A DNA stretch of 64,000 nucleotides from Streptomyces avicenniae (GTDB lineage Bacteria; Actinomycetota; Actinomycetes; Streptomycetales; Streptomycetaceae): the NCBI RefSeq assembly GCF_000719135.1, contig NZ_JOEK01000002.1, forward strand, positions 496,001 to 560,000. The letters are read 5' to 3'. The first letter of the stretch is position 1. Each line of letters opens with the position of its first letter. Positions 26,972-35,787 of the stretch are shown here, one piece after another. Under the pieces are notes generated by a model. It saw only the letters and a list, made by a program, of their open reading frames with translations. It was not told the DNA's origin and made no database searches. A program made the position numbers and the translations under genes.

Positions 26972-29263
26972 TCAGGCGGGCCGCAGCAGTTCCGGGACGC
27001 CCGTGTCCGGGTCGGGTGCGTCGGCCGGGCCCGACAGGACCGTGAGCCGCTGCGTCGCCCGCGTCAGCGCGACGTAGAGCACGCGCAGCCCGGCCGGGGA
27101 CTCCGCCGCGATCCCGGCGGGCGCGGCGACGAGCGTCGCGTCGTACTCAAGCCCCTTCGCCTCCAGGCTGCCGAGCACGAGCAGCCGCTCCCCCGCCCCC
27201 AGGCCCTCCACCCACGAACGGACCTCGGCCCGCCGGTCCATCGCCACCACGATCCCGACCGTACCGGGCACCTCCGACAACAGCCGCTCCGCTTCCGCGC
27301 GCACGGACGCCGCGAAGTCGTCCCCCGCGACGGCGAAGCGCGGCTCCACGCCGGTGGAGCGCACGGCCACCGGCGGCTCGGTGCCCGGCATCGCCCGCGC
27401 CAGCACCCCGTCCGCGACGCGCGCGATCTCCGCCGGGTTGCGGTAGTTGACCGTCAGCCGGAACCGCCGCCTCGGCCGCCTGCCGAGCGCCGCGCCCTGC
27501 TCGGCCGCCGCCTCCTCCGGCGCGGGCCACGAACTCTGCGCCGGGTCGCCGACGACGGTCCATGTCGCGTGCCGTCCGCGCCGCCCCACCATCCGCCACT
27601 GCATCGGCGTGAGGTCCTGCGCCTCGTCCACCATCACGTGCGCGTACTCGGTGCGTTCCTCGGGATCACGGTCGGCGCGGTCGCGGCGCGAGCCGAACCG
27701 GTCGGCCTGCGTGGTCAGTTCGGCGAGCCCCGTCAACTGGTCGAGCGGGTCCACCTCGCGGGGCACGGCGGGCCGCGCCGGGGCGCCGAGCAGCGTGCGC
27801 AGCTCGTCCAGGATCGCGACGTCGTGCGCCGACAGCCCGGCGCCCTCCGGCGTGATCCGCCGCAGCGACCTGGCCAGCCTGCGGATCTCGCGCGGACGCA
27901 GCAAGCGCCGCCCCCAGCGGGAGAGGCGCTGCTCGTCGGCCATGGCCCGCAGCACGCCGAGCGGCGTCAGCTCGGGCCACCAGGCGTCGAGGAAGCCGGT
28001 GAAGTCGTCCTCCGTGCCGATGTCCTCGACGAACGCGTCACGCGCCTCGGCCGCCAGCTCGCCGTCCGGGTAGCGCGCCGCGGCGCCTGACGCCTGCCAC
28101 AGCGCGTCGAGCAGCAGGCGGCGCGCGCGGGGCCGCAGCAGATTGACGGGCGCGGTGCCCGACAGGGCCTGCTGCCGGACGCGCGCCAGGTCCTCGCGGC
28201 CCAGCTCGACCCGGCGGCCGAACGCGACGACGCGCAGCCGCTCCGGGGCCCGCGCGGCGTCGAGGGCGCCCCGCGCGGCACGCGGCAGGAGCTTCACCAT
28301 CGCCGCCGATCCCTTGACGCGCGCGACGGCCTGGTCGTCGTACGCGTCCGCCTCGAAGCCGTCCACGAGGGAGCCGAGCGACCGGATGGCGACCTGCCCC
28401 TCCTCGCCGAGCGCGGGCAGCACGCCCTCGGTGTACGAGACGAGCAGCGGCGTGGGGCTGACGACGAGGATGCCGCCCGCGTACCGCCTGCGGTCCTGGT
28501 AGAGCAGGTACGCGGCCCGGTGCAGCGCGACGGCCGTCTTGCCCGTGCCGGGGCCGCCGGTGACCTCGGTGACGGACCCGGCGGGGGCGCGGATCACCTC
28601 GTCCTGCTCGGCCTGGATGGAGGCGACGATGTCGTGCATCCGGGCGCCGCGCGCGCGGCCGAGGGCGGCCATCAGCGCGCCGTCGCCGACGACGGGCAGT
28701 TCCTCGCCGTTCAGCAGGGCGCGCAGCCGGGGGCGCAGCAGGTCGTCCTCGACGCCGAGGACGCGGCGGCCCCGGCTGCGGATGACGCGCCGCCTGACGA
28801 CGCGGCCGGGCGCGACGGGCGTGGCCCGGTAGAAGGGGGCGGCGGCCGGGGCGCGCCAGTCGATGACCAGCGGCGCGTAGTCGCTGTCGAGGACGCCGAT
28901 GCGGCCGATGTGCAGAGTCTCGGCGATCTCGGCGACGGCCTGGCCGTCGGGCAGGGTGACGACGGCGTCGTCGGCCGGTTCCAGGGACGTCTGCGCGCCG
29001 TCGGGGCCGCGTTCGCCGTCCTTGCCGGGCAGCAGGTCGATGCGGCCGAAGAGGAAGTCCTCGAACTCGTTGTTGAGGCGGGAGAGGTGCTGCCCGGCGC
29101 GGAAGACCTGCGCGTCGCGCTCGGCGAGCGCGCCTGGCGTGCCGACCTGGACGCGCCGCGCCGCGTCGGCCATGAGGTACTCGGCCTCGGCGATCTTCTC
29201 GGTCAGCCGCCGGTAGACGGCGTCGAGGTGCCGCTGCTCGTCGCCGATCTCACGTTCCCGCAC
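26972..29263 (-). CDS. helD: HelD-family RNA polymerase remodelling helicase-like ATPase
   Basis: This 763-residue UvrD/PcrA-like protein of the HelD type releases stalled RNA polymerase from DNA. The N-terminal coiled coil (REREIGDEQRHLDAVYRRLT) precedes the HelD hallmark FGRIDLLPG and WRAPAAAPFY. Walker A is GGPGTGKTAVALHRAAYLLY near 245, Walker B VMVDEAQDLTPMQWRMVGRR, and motif VI LYVALTRATQRL near the end. The GTG at 29263 is chosen because AAGGGG lies six bases ahead of it; an in-frame GTG at 29278 is less well placed. A second HelD-type gene is at 58952-61033, and the two differ enough to be distinct subtypes. It lies between the toxin island and an NnaR-like gene. Confidence 0.88.
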   Translation of the reverse strand: MREREIGDEQRHLDAVYRRLTEKIAEAEYLMADAARRVQVGTPGALAERDAQVFRAGQHLSRLNNEFEDFLFGRIDLLPGKDGERGPDGAQTSLEPADDAVVTLPDGQAVAEIAETLHIGRIGVLDSDYAPLVIDWRAPAAAPFYRATPVAPGRVVRRRVIRSRGRRVLGVEDDLLRPRLRALLNGEELPVVGDGALMAALGRARGARMHDIVASIQAEQDEVIRAPAGSVTEVTGGPGTGKTAVALHRAAYLLYQDRRRYAGGILVVSPTPLLVSYTEGVLPALGEEGQVAIRSLGSLVDGFEADAYDDQAVARVKGSAAMVKLLPRAARGALDAARAPERLRVVAFGRRVELGREDLARVRQQALSGTAPVNLLRPRARRLLLDALWQASGAAARYPDGELAAEARDAFVEDIGTEDDFTGFLDAWWPELTPLGVLRAMADEQRLSRWGRRLLRPREIRRLARSLRRITPEGAGLSAHDVAILDELRTLLGAPARPAVPREVDPLDQLTGLAELTTQADRFGSRRDRADRDPEERTEYAHVMVDEAQDLTPMQWRMVGRRGRHATWTVVGDPAQSSWPAPEEAAAEQGAALGRRPRRRFRLTVNYRNPAEIARVADGVLARAMPGTEPPVAVRSTGVEPRFAVAGDDFAASVRAEAERLLSEVPGTVGIVVAMDRRAEVRSWVEGLGAGERLLVLGSLEAKGLEYDATLVAAPAGIAAESPAGLRVLYVALTRATQRLTVLSGPADAPDPDTGVPELLRPA

Positions 29264-29342
29264 GTGCGTCCCCTTCACCTGTCACCGCGCAGCGCTCCAC
29301 GGTAGTCCACGGCGCGGGGCGGCGCCGCCCGCCAGGGGCGGG

Positions 29343-30530
29343 TCATCCGCCGTACTTGTGGGCGTCGGGCGTGGGGTCGAGGGCGAGGCGGTAGCCGCGT
29401 TTGACGACGGTCTGGATGAGCGTGGGCGCGCCGAGGGCGGTGCGCAGGCGGGCCATGGCGGTCTCGACGGCGTGCTCGTCGCGCCCGGCGCCCGGCAGGG
29501 CGCGCAGCAGGTCGGCGCGGGAGACGACCCAGCCGGGGCGGCGGGCGAGGGCGCGCAGCAGGGCGATCCCGGCGGGGGGCACGGGCCGCAGCGCGCCGTC
29601 GAGGACGACGGCGTGGCCCCGTATCTGGAGGTGGTGCCCGGCGATCGGCAGGAGGCGGGCGCGGGCGGGCAGTTCGCGGCACAGGAGCTGGACGAGGGGG
29701 CCGAGGCGGAAGCGTTCGGGCTGGCAGGTGGGGATGTCGTGCGCCTGGAGCGGCAGGGCGGTGACGGGGCCGACGCAGGCGGGCAGCACGTCGCGGCGCA
29801 GCGCGGCGACGAGGTCGTCCCGCAGGCCGCGTTCCTCCGCGCGGCGCAGGACGGAGGCGGCGGCGGGCGCGCTCGTGAAGGTGAGGGCGTCGAGGGCGCG
29901 GGCGCAGGTGGCGTCGATGAGGCGGTCGAGCGGGCCGGTGTCGGCCGGGGGCATCCAGCGGTAGACGGGGACGGCGACGACCTCGGCGCCCGCCGCGCGC
30001 AGCGTCTCGATGAAGCCGGGCAGGGGCTCGCCGTGGAGCTGGAGGGCGATGCGGCGGCCGTCCACGCCCTCGTCGAGGAGGCGTTGGAGTACCTCGGCCA
30101 TGGACTCGGAGGCGGGTGACCAGGTCTCGGTGAGTCCGGCGGCGCGGATGGCGCCGCGTACCTTCGGGCCGCGCGCGAGGAGTTCGGCGCCGCCGAGGGT
30201 GCCGAGCAGGGCGTCGCCGACGCCCCAGCCGTCGGCGGCCTCCACCCAGCCGCGGAAGCCGATGGCGGTGGTGGCGACGACGGTGTCGGGGGCGTGGGCG
30301 ACGAGGTCGCGGGTGGCGGCGAGGAGCCGTTCGTCGTCCGGGAGGGGCACGATGCGCAGCGCCGGGCCGTGCTGGACCCCGGCGCCGCGCCGGTGGAGCA
30401 GGGTCGCCAGCTCCTCGGCGCGGCGCGCGGCGGTGACGCCGACGGTGAAGCCGTCGAGCGGCCTGGTCGCGGGGGCGCCGGAGGCGCCGGGGGTGTCCGG
30501 GGCGTCCGGCTGGGGGTGTTGCTGCTGCAT
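29343..30530 (-). CDS. nnaR: HemD-like domain/winged-helix regulator, NnaR-type
   Basis: This 395-residue protein has an N-terminal uroporphyrinogen-III synthase (HemD) fold (DGFTVGVTAARRAEELATLL; ALQLHGEPLPGFIETLRAAG; LDALTFTSAPAAASVLRRAE) fused to a C-terminal OmpR-type winged helix (GIALLRALARRPGWVVSRAD; VETAMARLRTALG; VVKRGYRLAL) from about residue 300. This architecture is that of Streptomyces NnaR, a co-activator of nitrate and nitrite assimilation that works with GlnR. The narK transporter gene directly upstream on the same strand supports the assignment. Whether the HemD part keeps enzymatic activity is not visible. Confidence 0.8.
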   Translation of the reverse strand: MQQQHPQPDAPDTPGASGAPATRPLDGFTVGVTAARRAEELATLLHRRGAGVQHGPALRIVPLPDDERLLAATRDLVAHAPDTVVATTAIGFRGWVEAADGWGVGDALLGTLGGAELLARGPKVRGAIRAAGLTETWSPASESMAEVLQRLLDEGVDGRRIALQLHGEPLPGFIETLRAAGAEVVAVPVYRWMPPADTGPLDRLIDATCARALDALTFTSAPAAASVLRRAEERGLRDDLVAALRRDVLPACVGPVTALPLQAHDIPTCQPERFRLGPLVQLLCRELPARARLLPIAGHHLQIRGHAVVLDGALRPVPPAGIALLRALARRPGWVVSRADLLRALPGAGRDEHAVETAMARLRTALGAPTLIQTVVKRGYRLALDPTPDAHKYGG

Positions 30531-30636
30531 CGCGTTCCGCTCCGGCCTGGGTGTTGCGGTACAGGACGGCCGAGCCTGTCAACTGGGCGTGTCCGACCGG
30601 GTTCCTACGGGTTTCCCCGACGTTACGCGGGGCCGC

Positions 30637-32037
30637 TCAGACGCGGGCGTACGCGGCCCGGCGGCCTGCGCCGCTGTCGGCCGGGAGCGCCGCCGCCGGT
30701 GCGGTGGGCCGGGGCCGCAGGTATACGGCCCAGGTGACGAGGGAGCAGACGGCGTAGAAGCCGAGGAATGCGGCGAAGGCGCCCGTGCCGCTCCCGGTGG
30801 CGAGGAAGGACTGCCGGAACGCGAGGTTGACGCCCAGGCCGCCGAGCGCCCCGACCGCGCCGATGAGGCCGATGGCGGCGCCGGACAGCCGCCGTCCGCG
30901 CGCGGCGGCCTCCTCGCCGGTCAGCCCCTCGGCCAGGGCGCGGGCGTGGTAGATGCCGGGGATCATCTTGTACGTCGAGCCGTTGCCGAGGCCGCTGAGC
31001 ACGAACAGCGCGATGAAGCCCGGCAGGAAGACGGCGAGCGAGTCGCCGCGCGAGGCGGCGAGGACGACGAGGGTCGCCGCCGCCATGCCGGCGAACGTCC
31101 ACAGCGTGATCCGCGCCCCGCCGTGCCGGTCGGCCCAGTGCCCGCCGAGCGGCCGGACGAGGGAGCCGAGCAGCGGCCCGATGAACGTGACGGCGGCGGC
31201 CTGGAGCGGCGTGCGGTCGAACTGGTTCTGGAGCACGAGGCCGAAGGCGAAGCCGTAGCCGATGAACGAGCCGAAGGTGCCGGTGTACAGGAACGCCATG
31301 ATCCACGTGTGCCGGTCGCGCAGGGACTCGGCGGCGGCCCCGGTGTCGGCGGTGACCGGCGCCAGGTTGTCCATGAACCGCCAGGCCAGCACGGCGGCGA
31401 GCACGATGAGCGGCGCGTACGCGGCCAGCAGCAGCCGGGGGCTGCCGTCGCCCGCCGTGGCGATGACGAGGAGCCCGGCGAGCTGCACGACGGGCACGCC
31501 GATGTTGCCGCCGCCCGCGTTCAGCCCGAGGGCCCAGCCCTTGCGGCGCAGCGGGAAGAAGGCGTTGATGTTGGTCATGGACGAGGCGAAGTTGCCGCCG
31601 CCGACGCCGGTCAGGACCGCGACGAGCAGGAACGTGCCGTAGCCGGTGCCGGGTTCCATCACCCACCAGGCGGCGGCGGTGGGCGCGAGGAGCAGCGCGG
31701 CGGAGACGACCGTCCAGTTGCGCCCGCCGAAGCGCGCGACGGCGAACGTGTACGGCACGCGGACGCAGGCGCCGACCAGCGTGGCGACCGAGACGAGGAA
31801 GAACTTGCCCGCCGCGTCCACGCCGTACTCGGGCCCCATGAACAGGACAAGGACCGACCACAGCGACCAGATGGAGAAGCCGATGTGCTCGGACAGGACG
31901 GACAGCGCCAGGTTGCGGCGGGCGACGCGCTCGCCCGTGGTGCGCCAGAAGTGGTCGTCCTCGGGGTCCCACTCCTCGATCCATCGGCCGCCGCGGCGGC
32001 GTACGGGCGTGCGCGGGTCGGCGGGCTGGGCGGGCAT
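30637..32037 (-). CDS. narK: Nitrate/nitrite transporter NarK (MFS)
   Basis: This 466-residue major facilitator has a long soluble N-terminus (to about residue 40, including RWIEEWDPEDDHFWRTTGER) typical of actinobacterial NarK proteins, then 12 helices. The nitrate signatures are visible as GVGGGNFASSMTNINAFFPL and, in the second half, GLGNGSTYKMIPGIY, both Gly-rich helix motifs (NS) that line the anion pore. It probably exports nitrite or imports nitrate. It is 106 bases upstream of the NnaR-like regulator on the same strand; the two may share regulation. The ATG at 32037 is the only sensible start. Confidence 0.9.
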   Translation of the reverse strand: MPAQPADPRTPVRRRGGRWIEEWDPEDDHFWRTTGERVARRNLALSVLSEHIGFSIWSLWSVLVLFMGPEYGVDAAGKFFLVSVATLVGACVRVPYTFAVARFGGRNWTVVSAALLLAPTAAAWWVMEPGTGYGTFLLVAVLTGVGGGNFASSMTNINAFFPLRRKGWALGLNAGGGNIGVPVVQLAGLLVIATAGDGSPRLLLAAYAPLIVLAAVLAWRFMDNLAPVTADTGAAAESLRDRHTWIMAFLYTGTFGSFIGYGFAFGLVLQNQFDRTPLQAAAVTFIGPLLGSLVRPLGGHWADRHGGARITLWTFAGMAAATLVVLAASRGDSLAVFLPGFIALFVLSGLGNGSTYKMIPGIYHARALAEGLTGEEAAARGRRLSGAAIGLIGAVGALGGLGVNLAFRQSFLATGSGTGAFAAFLGFYAVCSLVTWAVYLRPRPTAPAAALPADSGAGRRAAYARV

Positions 32038-32177
32038 GGCGGCCTCCCACAGGTCGTCGGCTTCGTCGGGACGACCGTAGGGACGGCGCGTTTCGGTGCC
32101 GTGGTGCGACGTGACGCGGACGCAACCCTGTGCTCACGCGCCGCGCCGCCGCGCCGTGAGCCCCGCGCACCGGCCGC

Positions 32178-33107
32178 TCAGGACGGCCGCAGGGACCACC
32201 CGGCGGTCAGCGGGACGGGCCCGAGGCTGGTGCTCTTCGGCGGCATGCCCGCGCCGCTCGCCGCCCCGGCCCAGATCTGGTCCCACGTCGGCGGCGGCAG
32301 GACGAGCCCCACCTCGCCCGGCCCCGGCGGTTCGGCGCTGTGGCGCGGCAGGGGCACGAGGCCCTGGTCCTCGCACAGCACCGGCAGGACGACGTGGTCG
32401 CAGATCGCCGCGGGCAGCTCGACCCACTCGGGGGGCAGGGAGCGCAGCCGCCCGGCCAGGGCGGCGGGCGAGATCTCCGACAGCTCGAAGACCTGGCCGT
32501 CCCCGATCAGCAGGAACGTCCCCGGCCGGGGCGCCGGGCGCGGGCCCGGGGGCCGCTCCTCGACCCGGGCGACGCCCGCGGCGGCCCGTACGGCGCGCCG
32601 CAGGTCGAGGCCGGGGACGACGCGGTGGGTCGCGGCCAGGGTCAGCGGGAACCGCCGGTGGTCCACGACCAGCGCGGGCAGCCGGTCGGCCACGGCGTCC
32701 GGCTGGGCGCGGTGCAGGCGCCTGGCGGCTTCGAGCCGGTGGTGGCCGTCGGCGAGGAGCACGGGCGGCAGGGCGGGCGGCTCGGTGGTCCACGAGCCGT
32801 CGTAGGCCCACAGGCGCTGCACGCCGCCCTCCGGCGTCTCCCGTTCCTGCGCGGGCACGCCCTTGACCGTCCGTTCGATGCACTCGTCGAACGAGCCGAG
32901 GTCGGGGGCGGCGAGCAGCAGCGGCTCGTCGATGCCGCCGCGTTCCCGCAGCAGCCGCAGGTGGACGGCGGTCAGGGCCTCGGCGACCTGCTGGTGCCGC
33001 AGGACGTGCCCGGTCTCGACGCCGTGGAGGCTGAGGGCGCCGAGGATGCCGCGCTGTTCGACGGCACCGGTCGCGTCACGCCGTTCGAGGACGTGGTACC
33101 CGGCCAC
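32178..33107 (-). CDS. DUF1015-family protein, short N-terminus
   Basis: This 309-residue protein is recognised by the family hallmark LLADGHHRLEAARRLHRAQ (ADGHHR) near residue 118, the nearby YDGSW and LVVDHRR segments, and the start-of-domain YHVLERR...RGILGAL. The biochemical function of DUF1015 proteins is unknown. Full-length members (about 400 residues) begin about 60-90 residues earlier; here the frame upstream of GTG 33107 holds only about 30 possible residues before the ATP-grasp stop, so the first subdomain looks absent. It is the third gene after the secreted peptide and the ATP-grasp ligase, probably one operon. The start is uncertain. Confidence 0.75.
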   Translation of the reverse strand: MAGYHVLERRDATGAVEQRGILGALSLHGVETGHVLRHQQVAEALTAVHLRLLRERGGIDEPLLLAAPDLGSFDECIERTVKGVPAQERETPEGGVQRLWAYDGSWTTEPPALPPVLLADGHHRLEAARRLHRAQPDAVADRLPALVVDHRRFPLTLAATHRVVPGLDLRRAVRAAAGVARVEERPPGPRPAPRPGTFLLIGDGQVFELSEISPAALAGRLRSLPPEWVELPAAICDHVVLPVLCEDQGLVPLPRHSAEPPGPGEVGLVLPPPTWDQIWAGAASGAGMPPKSTSLGPVPLTAGWSLRPS

Positions 33108-33198
33108 GGCGAGCGGTCCGGCCGCGGCGCCGGGAAGGGGGAGGAGCAGATCTGTCCGTGGGGCCGGGGTCCTCGGGAGGACCAGCTCGGGGAACAGG

Positions 33199-34464
33199 TC
33201 AGGCGGCAGAGTGCTCCTCCTCCTTCACCGGGTTCCGCAGGCCCGTCTCCCGCAGGGACAGCGGCTCGGGCACGACGACCGGCCGCAGCGCGCCGAGCGC
33301 CTTGCGCAGCAGCGCGTCCCGTTCGTGCGGGCTGTCCGCGACGACCGTCACGCGGCCATGTCCGGCGACCCGGCTGGTGGTCTCCGGAACATGGCTGCCG
33401 ACGGGGACCCCGATCTCCACGCCGGTGACGCCGGGCAGCGCCCGCGCCTCCTCCAGGCCGTCCACGGCGGTGAGCAGCCCGGGGGGCAGCCGCAGGAACC
33501 GCACCCCGGCGTGCCGGGCGGCGGCGGACGGCGGCGGTCCCGGCGGCCGGGGCAGGCCCAGCGCCGAGGCGACGGTGAGGGCGTGGACGTCCGTACCGGT
33601 CGCCGCCAGCAGCTCGGCGACGCACTCGTCGCCCGGGTGCGCGTGCGACTCGATGAGCCGGGGGCCGTGCGCCGTGACGACGACCTCCGTCTGCGACGGG
33701 CCGCTGCGCTGTCCGGCGGCGCCCAGCGTGCACTGCACCAGCGCGTGGATCTCCGCCGCGGTGGCCGGGTCGAGGACGGCGGGCAGGTCGTGCCCGCCCG
33801 CGTCGGGCCCGGCGCCCGGCGGGTGGATCCGTGTGATCGCCAGGACGGTGTGGACCCCGGCCCGCGAGTGCGCCTCGACGCTGTACTCGGGTCCTTCGAG
33901 GAACTCCTCGACGATCAGGGCCGGTTCGGGGTTCAGTTCGGCGGCCAGGAGCGCCGCGTCCGCCGCGTCACGCAGCAGGTGGACGTCCTGGCCGCCGGAA
34001 CCGGTGCGTGGCTTGGCCACGCACGGGAAGCCGACGCGCTCCGCGGTGGGGACCACATGGGCGGCATGGTCGCACCGCTCGAACCGGACGGGGGCACCGG
34101 TGAGCTGGTTGACCTTGGCCCGCAGGGTGGCCTTGTCCGTCAGATACGCGACGGCCGCATGGGGGTTGCCCGGCAGCCGCAGGGCCTCGTTGGCCCGCGC
34201 CGCGGCCAGGGCACTGGTCTCGGTGAACCCGAAGACCGACGCCACGGCCGGGAGATGGGCGAGATGACCGATGGCCATCATCAGCCGGGGATGGTCGCGC
34301 CACTCGACGGTGAGGGCGGAGTCGGCCGCGGCGACGGCCTCCCGGACGGACGGTGACGACAGGTCGGGGGCGAGGACGAGTGTGCGGGCGCCGACCCGGC
34401 GCGCGGCCAGGACGACCGCGCGGCGCGGACTGAGCAGAACCGCCAGGGGGGCCTGGGGCGTCAT
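33199..34464 (-). CDS. ATP-grasp ligase (LAL/carboxylate-amine ligase type)
   Basis: This 421-residue ATP-grasp enzyme has the ATP-binding lid FPCVAKPRTGSGGQDVHLLR near residue 145, the strand ALIVEEFLEGPEYSVEAHSR near 180, and the metal/phosphate motif GPRLIESHAHPGDE near 275 in place of the usual NxRxGGG-like block. A C-terminal domain like L-amino-acid ligases follows. Such enzymes join a carboxylate to an amine through an acyl-phosphate. It starts 42 bases after the stop of a 42-residue secreted-peptide gene and is followed by a DUF1015-like gene, so it may modify that peptide or make a dipeptide. This function is inference. Confidence 0.85.
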   Translation of the reverse strand: MTPQAPLAVLLSPRRAVVLAARRVGARTLVLAPDLSSPSVREAVAAADSALTVEWRDHPRLMMAIGHLAHLPAVASVFGFTETSALAAARANEALRLPGNPHAAVAYLTDKATLRAKVNQLTGAPVRFERCDHAAHVVPTAERVGFPCVAKPRTGSGGQDVHLLRDAADAALLAAELNPEPALIVEEFLEGPEYSVEAHSRAGVHTVLAITRIHPPGAGPDAGGHDLPAVLDPATAAEIHALVQCTLGAAGQRSGPSQTEVVVTAHGPRLIESHAHPGDECVAELLAATGTDVHALTVASALGLPRPPGPPPSAAARHAGVRFLRLPPGLLTAVDGLEEARALPGVTGVEIGVPVGSHVPETTSRVAGHGRVTVVADSPHERDALLRKALGALRPVVVPEPLSLRETGLRNPVKEEEHSAA

Positions 34465-34506
34465 CGTGCCGCCTCCTTCGTCCTTCGTCCCGGTGGGGGC
34501 GGCCCG

Positions 34507-34635
34507 TCAGTCCCAGACGCTGCCGGTGGGGCTGACGTCCGTGCCGGACTCGGTGGCCTCGTCCGCCGCGGCGATCCCGGAGGACGCTGCCACGACCAGG
34601 AAGGCGGCGGCGAGACTCAGAGCAAACTTCTTCAC
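34507..34635 (-). CDS. Small secreted peptide, candidate signal or modified-peptide precursor
   Basis: This 42-residue peptide begins with GTG 34635, preceded by GAAGAGGG. Residues 1-24 form a clean Sec signal (VKKFALSLAAAFLVVAASSG then IAAA), leaving an acidic tail DEATESGTDVSPTGSVWD of 18 residues. The tail has no Cys, no lanthipeptide-type leader and no TTxxxxEE graspetide core, but ends in a free -WD. It sits between an ATP-grasp gene and divergent LuxR regulators, the layout of a secreted peptide signal or a peptide acted on by its neighbours. It is too short for most gene callers to trust; conservation would decide. Confidence 0.65.
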   Translation of the reverse strand: MKKFALSLAAAFLVVAASSGIAAADEATESGTDVSPTGSVWD

Positions 34636-34705
34636 GGGATCCCTCTTCCGTGTCCACATCGGCGAACATGAGTGGCATGCTGGCGCAATCACTCTCACGA
34701 GCTTT

Positions 34706-34732
34706 CACAGCGAAGTCGATAGAGTCGCTGTG
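34706..34732. promoter_or_regulatory. Inverted repeat in the divergent peptide/LuxR promoter region
   Basis: CACAGCGA and TCGCTGTG are a perfect 8-bp inverted repeat separated by 11 bases. It lies between the peptide gene (start 34635, minus) and the first LuxR gene (start 34796, plus). GTGGCAT also occurs twice nearby (34672 and 34730). A dimeric LuxR regulator could bind here; this is inference. Confidence 0.4.
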
Positions 34733-34795
34733 GCATCATCTCGCCTGTCAAGTTGACGCCAAGGGGCTGGCCGGCGTCGTTCGAGGAAGAAGAGC

Positions 34796-35776
34796 GTGAG
34801 CGAAACCGGCAAAATAGACGCAGCGGCTGCCCGAGTCTACCGACTCCGCGTCATCCATCCCACGGATCCGGTCGAACGTATCGCGGTCCGCGCGGATCTG
34901 CCGGTCGAGGACGTCGTCCTCGCGGAGTCCCGACTGGCCGAGCTGGGGCTGCTGCGCCCGTCGCCGAGCGGCGGCCGGGTCGCCATCAGCCCCGAGAGCG
35001 CCGCCGACGCCCTGCTCGCGCCCATGGAGCAGGACATCCTGGAGCGCCGGATAGCGATGGCCGCCACCCGCGCCCGGCTGCACGCGCTCTCCGGCGACTA
35101 CCTGGAGGCCCGCAGCCTGCGGTCGGCCAAGAGCAGCATCGAGATCGTCGAGGGCATCGACAACATCCGCGCCGTCATCGACGACCTCGGCCGCACCTGC
35201 GCCAAGTCGCTCGACGCGCTGGTCCCCGGCGGCGCGCAGTCCGACGCGTCGCTGCGCGCGGCCGTCGCCGTGGACCTCGAACTCCTCTCCCGCGGCATCC
35301 GCATCCGCTCCCTCTTCCAGCACACCGCGCGGACGCACCGCGCGACGGCCGTCTACGCCGCGACGCTCGCGGGCGCGGGCGGCCAGGTGCGCAGCACCAG
35401 CGTGCTGCCGACGCGGATGCTCATCTACGACGAGTGCGCCGTGCTGCCGCTCGACCCGCTGGACACCGCCGCCGGGGGTGCCCTGGTGCGCGATCCTGCC
35501 GTCCTCAAGTTCCTGAAGCAGCTCTTCGAGCACTACTGGGACCGGGCGCTGGACTTCGCGGAGGACGAGCAGAAGGCGGGCCCGGAGCCGACCGGCGTGG
35601 AGCGTGAGGTGCTGCTGCTGATGGCGGCGGGCAAGAAGGACGAGGCGATAGCGCACCAACTGGGCATGTCGCCGCGGTCGGTCAGCCGGATCGTCGCGCG
35701 CCTGATGGAGCGTCTGGAGGCGGACAGCCGCTTCCAGGCCGGGGTCCGCGCCGCGCAGAGCGGCTGGCTCTCCTGA
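34796..35776 (+). CDS. LuxR-type transcriptional regulator, first of tandem pair
   Basis: This 326-residue protein has an N-terminal helix-turn-helix-like segment (VYRLRVIHPTDPVERIAVRA, with DLPVEDVVLAESRLAELGLL) of TrmB-like appearance, a middle sensor-like region (about 75-250), and a C-terminal LuxR helix-turn-helix (GVEREVLLLMAAGKKDEAIA, HQLGMSPRSVSRIVARLMER). It lacks a receiver domain, so it is not a classical response regulator. It is about 60% identical by eye to the next gene. The GTG at 34796 has GAAGAAGAG upstream. It is divergent from the secreted-peptide operon and may be its sensor/regulator. Confidence 0.85.
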   Translation: MSETGKIDAAAARVYRLRVIHPTDPVERIAVRADLPVEDVVLAESRLAELGLLRPSPSGGRVAISPESAADALLAPMEQDILERRIAMAATRARLHALSGDYLEARSLRSAKSSIEIVEGIDNIRAVIDDLGRTCAKSLDALVPGGAQSDASLRAAVAVDLELLSRGIRIRSLFQHTARTHRATAVYAATLAGAGGQVRSTSVLPTRMLIYDECAVLPLDPLDTAAGGALVRDPAVLKFLKQLFEHYWDRALDFAEDEQKAGPEPTGVEREVLLLMAAGKKDEAIAHQLGMSPRSVSRIVARLMERLEADSRFQAGVRAAQSGWLS

Positions 35777-35787
35777 GGGGTCTGCCG

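Noticed and set aside
34507-34635. Graspetide precursor assignment
   Set aside because: The peptide has a Sec signal and lacks the TTxxxxEE-type core and leader; only a general modified-peptide or signal role is proposed.
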